A DNA stretch of 64,000 nt from Moniliophthora roreri (taxonomy: Eukaryota; Basidiomycota; Agaricomycetes; Agaricales; Marasmiaceae): assembly GCA_001466705.2 (NCBI GenBank), contig LATX02000175.1, positions 620,001 to 684,000 of the forward strand. The letters are read 5' to 3'. This document shows positions 45,854-58,074 of the stretch, piece by piece (position 1 is the stretch's first letter; every line of letters begins with the position of its first letter). The translations under genes and the position numbers were made by a program. The notes under the pieces were generated by a model. It was given only the letters and a program-made list of their open reading frames with translations, searched no databases and was not told the DNA's origin.

Positions 45854-48800
45854 ATGCACTCAACGACTTCATCATCGACACCCGCGACACCGGTACGATG
45901 TCGGACAAAGCTTAGCGACAATGAGCGACCGGTTTCGCCTTCACCCAGTACCTCTGGATTCTCTCTCATCGGTGCAGAAGAGGCAAGCGAATACAATCTT
46001 TGGACATACAATACCAGCTCGCGTCGAGCAGCCGTGTACTCGACACCAACATTAAATTATTTTTCTTCTCCTTCATCGTTGTCGTCGTCGTCGCCCCCGC
46101 CAGGGCCTTCACCGTCCTGGCAAATCAACTCATCCCCGAGTGGCGGTCTCCGAGGTCTTTTCCCCCGGCTTTGGGACGTGCTGGTCTCTTCGCCAACCAA
46201 GAACATTCTCTCGCCGTCTCCCAGACGTCCCATAAGGCAGCAGCAATATTCTATCTATGGGACTTATCCTCGAACCAAGCGGAGGTGCTCGTCGGAGAAC
46301 ATGTTGCCGTTTCCAATACAGCGGTCAACATCGTATCCGGATCCTGATTTGTCTTCACCTATTGCTCGTCCAGTACATCCATCCCCTCAGCCCACTCACC
46401 GCCCATCTCTCACATCCATTTCATCTCAGTCGTCATACTCGTCTTCGACGTACTCTCATATCAATTATTCCGATCTTCCTCCTCTAGACGGTGAAGAAGG
46501 CGAGCTCGTTGACGTTGACGATGAAGCATGCTTTCTGCCATCTCGTAATAGTGTTTACGGTAGTGGCGTCAACTATCTCGGCGGGAGTTACACTTTCACA
46601 TGCCGCTACAACTGTAAATTCAGTTGTAATCACCCCATGGGATGGAAGCCCAAACAGAGCTTCAGTCGGGCTAGAGTGGTAACGGGCATCGATATTGTGG
46701 GCACATTACCTGTGGAGCTAGCGTTGGAAGTGCTCATGTACATTGCAAGCTGCGAGGTTGCATGGTCGTACGCGGATGATGGTCTGCGGACGAGTGGTGA
46801 AGCACTGGATGACGTCTTCACGTGTATGAGTGTTAGCAAAACATGGCGGGCTTTAGCCATGGATAACTCATTGTGGAGGTTATTGTTCGAGGGTAGATGG
46901 AGTAATGGTGTTGGTAGAGGGGTCACGAAGGATGAAGGCCGGATTAAGAGGTATCTCAGAAGAGAGAGGCGAACCAGAGGGCGAGATTATGTCGAGAAGA
47001 GGCTCCCACCTATACCGGGTTACTCAGAGGATCATTCCCAGACTGAGTGAGTTGCTTCCCTCACTGACGTCAATATCTAAGCTTAAGCGTTTACAGTCTA
47101 TCATCCCCAACGCTAGACTACTTTCTTTTGTATCGAGACCGACTAGAGCTTGAGAAGCGATGGGCAGGGACAGCATTCACTAAAAGGGTTATCACACCAT
47201 CCTTTCTATACCCGCCACCGACCGTATCGCGATCAAGCTCTTCAAGCTCGGATACCTACACGCCGTATTCGAACGCCACTTCCACAGCTTCCTCAACGGC
47301 ACCGTCTGCGTATAACTCGGCCCCGTCGTCACCATCAACCACAACGATTTTACCTTTGCCATCTAACGCTGATAGTCAGTTGGCATCCATTTCAGAACAG
47401 TATCTGAATGTATCATTATCAAGAAACCCGTTCTACCAACAATCCCTCCACAGTGCTTCACTCGTACCCAACTGCAGCATGATTGAGGGTGTAAATAGGC
47501 GTGGAATGTTGGTTGAAGAACAATGGGAAAAGTTTGAACCTGGGGTCGTCAGGTTGGAGGGCCACACAGATAGTGTCTATTGCGTCGAGTTTACCTCTGT
47601 CATGTCGCTATCCGTGCCTCCATATTCGCCGTCTTGGGATCCAATACTTGAGGATGACGAACACATCCTCACCGGCTCCCGCGACAGGACCATCAAGATG
47701 TGGAGTTTGCGGACTGGTAGGTGTGTTGGTACCTTTGGGGGTGCCTCGTCGACGTCCAATCCCTTTGCCGACAAGGATGAACCGGTTGAAGGGCACTCGG
47801 GGAGTGTCTTGTGCTTGAAGTTTTTCTGGTCGGACGACAGCTACAAGGATGCAGACGGAGCTAGCAAGGGCAAAGGCAAGGGCAAGGGCAAGGAGGGCTT
47901 ACAGTTTAAACCACGGAGAGGTGTGGTTTACTCTGGTTCGAGTGATCGAACGATCTGTGTTTGGGATATATGGACTGAGCCTGAGCCTCAGGTGCAGGAT
48001 TGGACTGCGCCGCCACCTGCTGGATATGGCTATATTGTGAAAGCGCGTGTTAGGACTGTTCTTCGTGGTCATGGCGGAGGAGTGTTGGATCTGAGAGTTG
48101 ATGACAGATGGATTGTTAGTTGGTCAGTGTTTTCCTCATACGTTGCGCGCCCGGCTTACTCACTGCTGTTGTGGTTTGACAGCTCTAAAGATGCTGCTAT
48201 CCGAATTTGGTTGCGATCATCGGTCGAGAAGGTTTCCGCATCTTCACTAAATTCAGATGGACCAGCACATTACCTCACTTTACGGGGTCATGAAGGCCCT
48301 GTGAACGCCGTCGGACTTGAGAATGGCCTGGTCGTTAGTGCAAGTGGGGATGGGAAGATGATCCTGTGGGATGTAGAAAGTGGGGAGAAGATTCGGACTT
48401 TTGAAGGCCACGATAGGGGACTCGCCTGTATCGCTTTCAAGGTAAATACTCGTGTACGTATCTTCAGCATTACGTTTGTTGACTCTCCCTATAGGATAAC
48501 CTAATCATCTCTGGCTCCAACGATTGCAAAATTAAAATCTGGTCAGCGATTACTGGTGAATGTCTACGAACCTTGGACGGTCATGATGGTTTGGTCAGAA
48601 CCTTGGCATTCGATCCTCACACTGGGCTTCTGGTCAGCGCAAGCTATGACAAGAGTGTGAGGGTGTGGGATGTAAGGGAAGTCTGCGGGGGTAAAAAGGT
48701 TAAGGAAGGCATGGGTGAGGCAAGGCAGTTACGACAATTCAAGAATGCCCATACCAGTCACATATTTGATGTCAAGTTTGACGCAAGGAGGATCGTGAGG

Positions 48801-48928
48801 TGAGTTGTCCTTTTAAGTGCTTTGGTTGGTTTATGTCTGACCAGAAGTGCTACAGCACCTCACACGATCAGAAGATTGTTATTTCAGATTTCTCCCGTGG
48901 TCTCGACGCCGCCGAACTATTTGTTTGA
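45854..48928 (+). CDS. F-box/WD40 repeat protein (SCF substrate receptor)
   Basis: Cdc4/Met30/Pop1-class architecture for phosphodegron recognition by an SCF ligase. A long Ser/Pro-rich N-terminus (MHSTTSSSTPATP ...) is followed by an F-box (IVGTLPVELALEVLMYIASC ... SVSKTWRALAMDNSLWRLLF). Seven WD40 repeats follow: EGHTDSVYCVEF/SRDRTIKMW, EGHSGSVLCLKF/SSDRTICVWD, RGHGGGVLDLRV/SKDAAIRIW, RGHEGPVNAVGL/SGDGKMILWD, EGHDRGLACIAF/SNDCKIKIW, DGHDGLVRTLAF/SYDKSVRVWD, NAHTSHIFDVKF/SHDQKIVISD. Introns are 47047-47096, 48123-48182, 48442-48494 and one starting 48795; the last acceptor is CAG at 48844 or AAG at 48847, both in frame. Stop TGA 48926-48928. An in-frame ATG at 45779 is an alternative start. 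A GKGKGKGK insert lies in repeat 2. Confidence 0.88.
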
Positions 48929-50248
48929 TACCGCAAGCACCTTGTTCCTTGTACTTATATTGTATATGTATTTATCTATTTCCTTTGACACTCCCGTTCT
49001 TTTCTCGTTCCTTGATTTCTATCTTTATACTGTTCTTACTTACTCTTCGTTGGATTGGACTAATCTCATGCTAATGTACATACCCCACCGTCACACCCTC
49101 AACATTCTGTATTATGTTTATACAGCTCCACTCTTATCTTGTACGTATCTGGTCTGCGTCATACGTTGTGTTGTATTCCAACCTTGCCTTGCGTCTCCGA
49201 AAGCCCTGCTGGAAGAAATAATAGTCCCTTAAGTCAATAGGTATACGAGATTTACGTTTTTCGTATGTTGTGTGTTGACTGGGTGAACGTCTCTCGGAGT
49301 AGCTCAAGGTCGGGAGCAAACGATGGAGACTGCAATTACTCTGTACATTTACCGATTCTGTCGGCGTATCCGGCAGTTGATGAACACCCGGAAGTAATAA
49401 CCCTTTGAAGATCTGCACGATGGGCGCTCTGATAGCCCCTTCCGAGCTGAAGAATACAGGAGCTGGTGGGAGTACGCAAGACTCTAGGTGTATATGGACG
49501 GTAGCATGTAGTAGCAAACCGAATGTATCGTCACGGTTATCTCTGAATGGTGCCAACGATTCTTCGACACTCCAGCGTTCTGTTCCTCCAGCCAAGGCTT
49601 GATTTCGTGTTTCTATGAGCCTGGGCGCCGCATGCCTGAGCCATGGCAACGGCCTGGCTAGAGGAATTTATACGAGCACACGTACATAGCTTCGGACCCA
49701 TGGATGAGGACATGACGGCCGTCCGACTTCGTAATGATAATCTCGGAAGCGGAAGCGGAAAGCTACTGAAATTACGCTCAGACCGAAAGATGGACAGGAA
49801 AAAAGATCGCGAATTACAAGGTGACCTGCACAAAAAAGCCAATAGGCGCGTATGAATCTCATGAGCTACTAGTACCAGACGACGACGTAGTATGGCTGTG
49901 CTGGGCGCTCATGCTTGCCATTCTATTTGGCGCCCAAACAACGCTCTCCTTATACCCGCCTCGTCCGCCTCATCCGAATTTCTTTCGGCCACGTCGTGCC
50001 CCAGCGCAGTTTTCTCTATAGCACCTTTTTCGTCAAATTTGATGAATTTATTACCAAGATATGATCAAAGAAGCAATACAGCACCGGGACGTACTTATTC
50101 ACACGTCGCGGAAGTCCCAAGTTATCCCTGCAGGCAATCGACTATTTGACATAGTTGATTTTACCAGAAGAGAACCCGACTTATTCACAATGACCTAAAA
50201 AGGGTGCCAACCTGCAGCAGACCGCCCACCACCGCCCGACTAAACCTT
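48929..50248. other. 1.3-kb region without a supported gene
   Basis: Open frames on both strands (for example 49134-49649 minus) show no family signal and no exon chain. Nothing else was seen. Confidence 0.4.
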
Positions 50249-51285
50249 ATGTCTTCCTCCAAAATTTCCCTTTCTCGAGACCTACCGCAGGCCCTCTCAT
50301 ATTCAGATACCGTCAGCCTCTTCAACCAAGAAAGCGTGGCTGAAAGCTTCAAAGAGGCTTGCCAGAAGCTAGCACAGTCCCATCTCAAACTCCTGCAGAC
50401 ATTTGAGTCCCTCAGCAGCCAGCTATCCTCTTTAGACCTCCAACATAAGGCGGCGCCCATGACGCCGACGTGGAAGACCATCCAGAAGGTGTGAGATGCG
50501 TTCTTTTTATTCTTCAAGTACCTCAGCTATCATTCACCATCATCAGGACTTTCTTGAAATCCTAAGACAGCATCGCCTGAGCGCTGGACTAGTCTCAGGG
50601 CGACTGAAAAGTATGTTTTCCTGATTTCTCAGTCCCTGAGATTTTGGGCAAGCGCTCATCGTTTGACAGTGTTCTATGGCCTTATCCTTCCCAGGACAAT
50701 TCGTAACGGAGATCCTAAGTCCATCCAGGACAAGATACATGTGCTACAGTCCTATATGAACGTCAGTTGCATCGTTCTCCATTCCGCCGTAGGCCACATT
50801 CACGTCGCCCCTTGTAACAGATCTCGTCTGATCATTCAGCTTTGGCAGACAAGTTGGTTGATACTACTCTCAATGCCACAGATAAAATATACGATTTTTA
50901 TGTGGGATTATCCAAGATCTCGTGTGAAAGAGAAGCGAGTGGATCTGCTTTAGGAGCTCTAACGTGGAAACTGGAGCAGTTGAAGAATGTTGTGAAACAG
51001 TGAGTCGTAAATCCTGATTTATCCAATATACCCTGAAGGAGATGGAAAATTCTGACTTGGTCCTCGACCTCGGACAGGTTGTGTGCTTCGGTGGGTGGCA
51101 CCGTGTCGTTTCTTCCTGGAAAATGGTCTAATGATAGCGATTGCCGTAGTATAGCAGAAATACCTCACCCGACCCCTCCTTGCTGGCGACCATTGTTCTC
51201 CGAATCTCATCCACTGCTGTTCGACGATCGAACCGACGATCATCCCTCACTCAGCGTGTTGTCAGTGCATAAGCGCTTATTGTAA
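50249..51285 (+). CDS. unknown protein with coiled-coil regions
   Basis: I do not recognise this gene. Splicing gives one frame: MSSSKISLSRDLPQALSYSD, heptad-rich ESVAESFKEACQKLAQSHLK, TWKTIQK; then DFLEILRQHRLSAGLVSGRL; then MFYGLILPRTIRNGDPKSIQ, LQSYMN; then ISSDHSALADKLVDTTLNAT, DKIYDFYVGLSKI, LTWKLEQLKNVVK; then QLCASVGGTVSFLPGKWSND and a Pro/Asp-rich end closing LSVHKRLL and TAA. Five exons, about 245 residues, no signal peptide or membrane segment. Each intron is about 50-60 nt and every junction keeps frame, which supports a real gene. The helical content suggests a structural or adaptor role, but that is inference. Confidence 0.65.
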
Positions 51286-52170
51286 CACCGTTGGGAGACT
51301 GAAGAGGACTTTAGGCGCTCACAGGGCGGGATTCCGAATCGATAGGAAAACTTTACGATCAGCTCGACGGTATGCCCGGTCTTCTACTTATAACCTGTGT
51401 ACGGTGATCTAGGTTTCACGAAGCTCATGATATCGCACTTTACAGACGCAAGGAATGAGTTAGCGCATGCACACTACTCAATCCAGATTTCCTATCGAAA
51501 GACGGATGCGCTCAGTACTGTCCAGACAGCCATGTCAAACCTGCTTTCTGATAATATTCTGACCGTACCAACGGGCCTCGGTCTCTTTTTAGTGGTTTGG
51601 GCGACGTTAAGGATGGATTGTGTCGATATCTTGACATGGTTGAAAGATGTCAAGCCCAGGGTGAGGGCACCGTCAGTAATTGTTCTATCTACTCACATGT
51701 GGTCTATCGAAGGACCCCCCGTCTTGCATTGATACATATACCAGCAACGGCAGTACTTTGTATTCGACTCTTGCAGCCGGTCTGGATACATATGTTGCGG
51801 TCATGGACTCGTATTTCATGACCTTCCAGCGCTGATTTGCGTTGTGCGCGAATGTGGATATTTATGTGGCAGCCGTATCTGTGATAATATGCGAAAGCCT
51901 GTCCAAGCACTGGTTGGGCACTTCGGCAACGATAACTATTAATGGTCTCCCCAAGCAAGCATGTTTTCAGGAATGAGTGGACGTATCATGTATCCGACAA
52001 GGCGTGGTTGCTCATACACGGGCTGAACAAAGTGCTCACTTCAATGCAACGAATGTATAGGGTATCCCATCAGGCATTCCATTTTGTATGTACACTTGCT
52101 GTATATGGACTAGATAGCTGGTGGAAATACTGTTATTATGAACGAAGTCCGTGAAATTAGATCTCTATCT
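51286..52170. other. intergenic, downstream of desaturase
   Basis: About 885 bases between a plus-strand gene and the 3' end of the desaturase. Frames up to 111 residues exist, but none is recognisable. Confidence 0.4.
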
Positions 52171-53617
52171 TTACTCGCTCTTGTCGGAATCCTCAGTGTC
52201 TGTTTCCACCGTCTTTCTGCTGCCGCTACCAAGAGATGCGGCCGTCTCCTTACTCAGCCGCTTGGCCCGTGCAAAAATTCCAACTTCTGGATCACGGATG
52301 AAGTTGACAATGACCATGGACCACGAGGGATGCGAGGGAATGGTGTCGTAAAACTCGGGTGCGAGTGCACGGAGTGCTGGCAGCCTGGTCCAGGGAATAG
52401 ACGGAAAATCGTGGTGCTCATTATGATAACCAACCTAATGAGAGGTATATGTATACGTCAGAAGCTAAATGAGATGATGTAAAATAGACGCACATTATAA
52501 GCGAGGACGTTGAGAGGACCGTAATAGCTGTAAGTCTCTTGAGCTAGGCCATCCCACAGGTAATGCTCCGCAATGAAATGTCCGGCACAGGGGTGAAGAC
52601 TTCCGGCGAAGAAGCTGCTCATGAGCAGGTATATGAGGGGTTTGACCCCAAATAATTTGACCAGCACGAAGTCGAATGCGAGCTGGACAATGACATTATA
52701 TAAATGCCATTTGGTTGGCGTCTGGGTGCGCACGAACCCAGGTCGTAGCGCATAAAAAAGTATTTGGAAAGTTCTAGTACAAAAACGTTAGTAAGAGGTC
52801 GTATTACTACCGCTTGAAGTTGACGCACGCAAAGAATACTTTCCCGAGAACGTTGTTTAAGCAAATTAACTCTAGGCGTGAAGGAAGGTCAGTGTCGATG
52901 CCGTCTTGGCCGAGGAATTTGTGGTGTTCTATGTGGTATTTCTTCGGAAATTTAAAAAATTAGAGACGTGTCGCCTGGTAAATGGTGCGAAATACCTTAA
53001 ATGCGGCAGAGTAGGGTATGCCTATGGGTAGGTTGGCGAAGACGGCTAGCATTTTATTAGCTGAAACACCACGGAACGCCAGATTATGGGTAATTTCGTG
53101 GATAGCGAGGAAAAGATTGTGATTAGCCGTTCCACCGATGGCGTATGCACTGAGAACGAAGAGCGGTGACGAGGGATGTGTGTTACGAAGAGCCAATGCG
53201 ATACCGAGCTGCAATGCAACGACGAAGAGGACGACATATTTCGTGAGAGGTTCATATCCCATTAATTTTGTGACCTGTGAGTCGGAACCAATTAGTTTTA
53301 CGCAGACTTCTTCGATCTGATCAGGTGTATGAGGACGCACCTCTGGATGAGCCTTCATAATTTCCATTCTACGCGTTCGGTGAGGTTCTTCTGTCATGAG
53401 CCATAGAAAATCGCTGGGATCTTGCGGTGGTCCAGGATACGACTGTCCATCATCCTTCGCTGTAGGGCTTTCGACCACCGTTCGACGTGGGGACCGTCCT
53501 TCGGTCAACGACTCAGCGCCGCCGAAAAGGCTGAAATCTACGTGAACGCATGAAAATCGTGCTGCGAAATAAGCAAGATTTGTGTTCACCAGCCGTATTA
53601 GAAGGCGCAGTCGACAT
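52171..53617 (-). CDS. sphingolipid delta-4 desaturase
   Basis: ER membrane di-iron enzyme (DES1 family) that introduces the 4,5 double bond into dihydroceramide. Exon 1 (53590-53617) codes MSTAPSNTA, then DFSLFGGAESL. The N-terminal Lipid_DES motif is DPSDFLWLMTEEPHRTRRME. Hydrophobic spans surround LTKYVVLFVVALQLGIALAL. The three His boxes are HEITHN, HIEHH (rebuilt after an intron, KYHIEHHKFLGQDGIDTDLP) and NEHHD (GYHNEHHDFPSIPW). PCAGHFIAEHYLW precedes the third box, as in the family. Five exons; first intron 53538-53589. The acidic C-terminus ends EDSDKSE and TAA at 52171-52173. With LCB2 at 29 kb this is a second sphingolipid-pathway gene in the window. Confidence 0.95.
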
Positions 53618-53792
53618 AACCGTTCAAGGTAAGAAGGAAATTAGTGAATTCAGAGGGTTGACCGCTAGCAACCTCGATTTGATGGGAACGTGCGCAGTCT
53701 AAATTGATTACAAGTCCGACCCAGAATGAACAGGCGGTCAGGCTAGGCAAGCCTGGCTGAGAGTTTTGTGTACATTTACAGTATAATACATA

Positions 53793-55657
53793 TTACACCC
53801 TTGCGTCAATAACTTTTTTCACTAGCTCTATATCAACACTCTCAACATCAACGACACGCCTCTCTTTCTGTAACAGCCCCTTGAGCTCCTCAGGCATGAC
53901 ATCGACTTCGAAATTGAAGCTCGGTGTTCCCTCAAGTGCTTTGCTGACAGCTTCCAAAAACTTGGCAGGGTGAGCAGTGGAGAGCACTATTTGGACAACA
54001 GGCGGCGCGCTGTGGTTGATTGACATGAGCCGAGGAAGACCGGAAAGTTGTCAACCCGACTTACTTATCCTTAGCCATTCGTGCGGCAGCTACAAGCCCG
54101 ACGGCTGTGTGTGGATCTACAGTGTAAGAGGGCTTGCCAGAGTAGTGTTCCCTGATACTCTCCAATGTCTAGGTGCGAGCGTCAGTAACTAGAACGAGCA
54201 TCCAGTTTTCCTCATTTACCTCCTCATCACTAACCCTCTCCGCACAAAAGTCCCGCCTCCCAGCCTCTAGAACGTTGACGGGGACCTCGACCTTACCATC
54301 CTGCTTCATCTTACCCATCCATCCATCAACCACTTGTCCCGCCTTTTCTCGTCTATCGGGGGTATCAACTGGGGTATTTTCGTATGCTAGGTACCATAGT
54401 AATCGTTCAAAATTGCTGGAAACCAGAATGTCCATAGCAGGACTAAGGGTTTCTCGTACACCGCTACTATCCTTGGTAGCTTGTCTGCCATCAGAAGACC
54501 CGCCAGCGGGTTCCATAGTGGGTGCAGTACCAGAAGGAGCCGAAGAATCGACCTTTTCGTATCTTCCTGTCTTCCAGAATCTCGCAAGGATATCATTTGC
54601 GTTGGTAGCAACACCCAGCTTTCCGTCCATAGGTAGTCCCATCTTCTTGGCATAATATCCTGCGAGGATATCGCCAAAATTTCCAGTAGGTACGACAAAT
54701 TGCAGGTGAGCGTCGTCTTCAGGTGAAAGTCCGAGAGCTCGGTGAACCTGGAAGTAGGCGGAGAAATAGTACACTGTTTGAGCCAATATACGTGCCCAGT
54801 TTATAGAGTTGACCGCGCCGAGACGGTGCTTGACGCTGAACTGAGCGTCGGAGAACAGGGATTTCACAATGTCCTGACAGAAGGATGAGTAAAGGCCGAA
54901 AGAAGAATGGCATGTCACTCTACCTGGCAGTCATCGAAGGTGCCCTTGACAGCCAAATTGTGGACGTTAGAGTCCGTAACGGTGGTCATCTGAGCTTCTT
55001 GTATCGGTGAAACACGTCCTTTTGGATGAAGGATGAAGATGGAGATGTTGGCTTTGTTTCGCAAACCATAGATAGCCGCACTAGATATAATCCGGTCAGC
55101 TATAAGTCAAGGTTCAGCAGCCAAATCTACGCACCTGCCGGTGTCACCACTAGTGGCTCCGACGACCATCAACTTGTCTTTTGGCAGCTCAGCAGGTTTC
55201 TTCTCGTTCCTCCGATTCAAGAAGAACTCGAACAAGTTGCCTAACAGCTGTAGCGCGACATCCTTGAACGCCCACGTAGGACCATGCCATAACTCCAAAA
55301 TGTACTTCTTCTCTCCTAGTTTCTTCAGTGGTGTAACGTCAGGATGGCGGAACGAGGCGTAGGATTTTTGGACGAGGTTTCGAAGTTCCGATTCGGATAT
55401 TTCATCTCTTGAAATGTATAATGATAATATGGCGACAGATAAGTCGATGAAGCTGTAATTTTGCCAGTCCTTCTTCCAATCTTCAGGGAGTTTTGGTATG
55501 CTTGTAGGAATGTAGAGGCCGCCATTCGGAGCAAGCCCAGTAAGGACGGTCTAAAACGAGATCAATTGCCATCAGAACGACTGAAAGCAGACCGTGGATA
55601 ACTGACCTCCTCAAACGAAAGTTCTTGGGGGCTTCCCCTTGTAGAGAAATACTTCAT
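53793..55657 (-). CDS. THR4: threonine synthase
   Basis: PLP enzyme converting O-phosphohomoserine to threonine, the last step of threonine synthesis. Start MKYFSTRGSPQELSFEE, the typical beginning, then TVLTGLAPNGGLYIPTSIPK. The PLP lysine is in WHGPTWAFKDVALQLLG. GATSGDTGSAAIYGL is rebuilt across a 54-nt intron, followed by HPKGRVSPIQEAQMTT, NVHNLAVKGTFDDCQDIVK, NSINWARILAQTVYYF and VPTGNFGDILAGYYAKKMG. C-terminal exons give YSGKPSYTVDPHTAVGLVAA and APPVVQIVLSTAHPAKFLEA, ending VKKVIDARV and TAA at 53793-53795. It lies tail to head with the desaturase, 175 bases apart, both on the minus strand. All exons are open. Confidence 0.96.
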
Positions 55658-55932
55658 GGCACGTCGAGATGGGTGGGTGATTGCTGTAAGATATTTTCAA
55701 TAAATATCGGACCCAAGGGGTGTTTTCGGTCGAATCGTCCGATCTATTTACCAAGACTGCCTCGATCCAAACAAAAGGTATTTCCGAAAGAACGAATCGA
55801 ACCTGACTACAAATTTCAGTGAGCAAGGGTGTAAACTCTAGATCGGTATATATGCACATATGGCACGTAGTAAATAGTGTAGATTACTTTTCTATCGGTA
55901 ATAGATGAACCTCCTCGTACTTATCGACCCGA

Positions 55933-57461
55933 CTACTTTTTGAAAGGTCCTTCTCGTCTTTGCTGTTGCTTCTTCAGTTTCTCCTGTGCTTCCTTTTCAG
56001 CTTGTGTCCATCTCTCCCTTAACCCTGATGTCGCCCAGTGGTAGGTATCCCGAAAGGAAGGGAGGGAGGTCCGAGTGCCTGTGCCTGCAAGTATAGCATC
56101 GGGCGGAGGCAAAATTCCTAAAGCCTGGCGGACCCTGGAGACGATATTTATCAGCTAGGAAAATTCAGGAGAAACAATTGAGTGTGTACCGAGGTATCCT
56201 CAGAATATGCGACTGGAGAATCGTGGAAAATCCAGCCGCCAATATTGAAATCAACAGACCAGACGGAAGCCCTGACATGAGGAAGGCTGTAAGGGGTGCG
56301 CCAGGAAATCTTATGAGATTCATAATGTGGGCGAATTGAGGTCGCGCAGCGAGAGGCTGCTCGCTTGCTGATGTCTAGTGGTGATTGAGCCATCGCAAGA
56401 GAGACGAAAGATGATACTGAGACGACATACAGTAACTTGCCAGAAGATCATTACACCAAAGGCAACAGGTAATATACCAGTTGGATCCGTTGCTGCAAGG
56501 TCTGTAATACCCATCCACTCGAACCCAGTATTGTGTTGTAATTGCGTTACAACAGTAGGCTCCATTAGCATGTTCTTGATACCAAAGAAACCTCCAATTG
56601 CAACCGGAATCTGTACGAGTCCACTAATGGCACCTCCGAGAGGATGTACACCAGCATCCTTAAAGACCTGCAACTGCTCTTGTCGGACGCGCTGCAAACC
56701 AATCATATCACGTTTTTCAGCCATCTCTCTCATTTGCTCGTTGAGCTTGTTTATACGGGGCTGTAACGGAGTTACTCGAGATGCGAAACGAATGGACCTG
56801 ACTGCGAACGGAAAAGTCGCAACACGGAAGAGGAGGGCGGTGAGTATGATGGTGTAACCCCAAGGTAACACGGGATTAAGGAAGTGAATTTGTGCAAGAG
56901 TCCATCGATACAGACCAGCAGGATTCCAGTTCAGAAGACCTAAGGAAGCAAGTGTGTCGGGTTGTAGCAGATATGGGGCAATATTGGAAGATGTGGATGC
57001 AACTGCGTCTGAGGTAGTGGACGCGAAAGAAGTAGCAGACGAAATCGCCGCATCGTCGAGTAGTTGTATAGGAGGATTAGCATCTACACCAACGGGGAGT
57101 CCAGACAATGTGCCTTCTGTCGGTGCAGTCGTTGATGCTACCGCGGTAGATTCCGGAACGAACTGTCTGTCTGTCACCGAGGTGGAAATTGTCGTTGATG
57201 TCGGTGTCGGCGTCGGTTGAGTTGAGGAGGACTTTGAAAACGGATTCCACGAGAATGCACGCGTTCCAGCCAGTAAAACCACTGGGACATGAACGATGTG
57301 TCTTTGCTATGAAGCCAATGAACTTTCAGAAGTAGAACGAAAATTCGGTTACTCACCGGCCGTAAATTTGGCATCAATCCACCGCCGAGTCTATAGCTAT
57401 GTCTAGCGGCTGCACTCTTGGTGCATAAGCCCCTCGCCGCACGAAGTCGAAGCCCCAGCAT
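55933..57461 (-). CDS. OXA1: mitochondrial inner-membrane insertase
   Basis: Oxa1/YidC/Alb3 family insertase that places mitochondrially made and imported proteins into the inner membrane. Start MLGLRLRAARGLCTKSAAAR, an Arg-rich presequence. A Ser/Thr/Ala-rich linker follows, then the conserved core: GLYRWTLAQIHFLNPVLPWG (TM1), YTIILTALLFRVATFPFAVR, RINKLNEQMREMAEKRDMIG, HPLGGAISGLVQIPVAIGGF, ILPVAFGVMIFWQVTT, then FPGAPLTAFLMSGLPSGLLI and ILRIPRVRQALGI. A C-terminal basic helix (RWTQAEKEAQEKLKKQQQRR) is the ribosome-binding tail. Four exons; the first intron ends CTTCATAG and the next exon opens QRHIVHVPVVLLAG, the only in-frame choice. Stop TAG 55933-55935. A large inverted repeat begins 100 bases upstream of the start. 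Confidence 0.94.
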
Positions 57462-57560
57462 CCTCAAACGACGGTGGGGAAAGAAAGAAAAAGTTGCCGC
57501 GGCAGAAGTGTGACCGGACCGTGACGCGTTCGCCGAGCACTCACTGAGACTCTCACCAAG

Positions 57561-58074
57561 GTAATATGACCTGGGGGGTTCGTGGGAACGTTGATGCCGC
57601 TGGCCGGCAACTATTCGGCAGCAAACGATTACCACATCGTTATCGCGACGATCTTTTTTTTTTTCCTTCGAAATTCATGTACTGTACACCCATTACCTAC
57701 GACGACGTCCTCGACCCTTACTAAAACCAAAGGCATCGATGTGGTGTTAGCTATCGACATGTTTATCACAATTGCTGAAGAGAAGGCTTTAGGTATTCTT
57801 GGCGGAGGAGATGCAGGTGTACAGAGATCAGCATGGAATATCTGACTCGGATGATGTAATGAAATATCGGGAGTCCAGAGCAAGGATGCAAACAATTAAG
57901 ATGTTAGCAGTAGTAGGGTCGAGGACGTCGTCGTAGGTAATGGATGTACAGTACATGAATTTCGAAGGAAAAAAAAAAAGATCGTCGCGATAACGATGTG
58001 GTAATCGTTTGCTGCCGAATAGTTGCCGGCCAGCGGCATCAACGTTCCCACGAACCCCCCCAGGTTCATATTAC
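57561..58074. repeat. large inverted repeat (arms about 160 bp, loop about 190 bp)
   Basis: The left arm 57561-57720 and right arm 57912-58074 are reverse complements with only a few differences, including a 1-base length change in a poly-T/poly-A run and one in a poly-G/poly-C run. Landmarks: GTAATATGA-CCTGGGGGG, GTTGATGCCGCTGGCCGGCA, ATCGTTATCGCGACGATC, a T tract, CGACGACGTCCTCGACCC. The loop (57721-57911) has an open frame on the plus strand (VVLAIDMFITIAEEKALGIL) that I cannot place. It lies in the upstream region of OXA1. It could be a foldback element or an inverted local duplication; no clear target-site duplication was seen. Confidence 0.85.

Noticed and set aside
46000..46347. Alternative frame inside the F-box/WD40 N-terminus
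   Set aside because: Shadow of a Ser/Pro-rich coding exon; the real frame runs on into the F-box and WD40 repeats.
49134..49649. 171-codon minus-strand open frame
   Set aside because: No recognisable motif and no splice partners; treated as chance.
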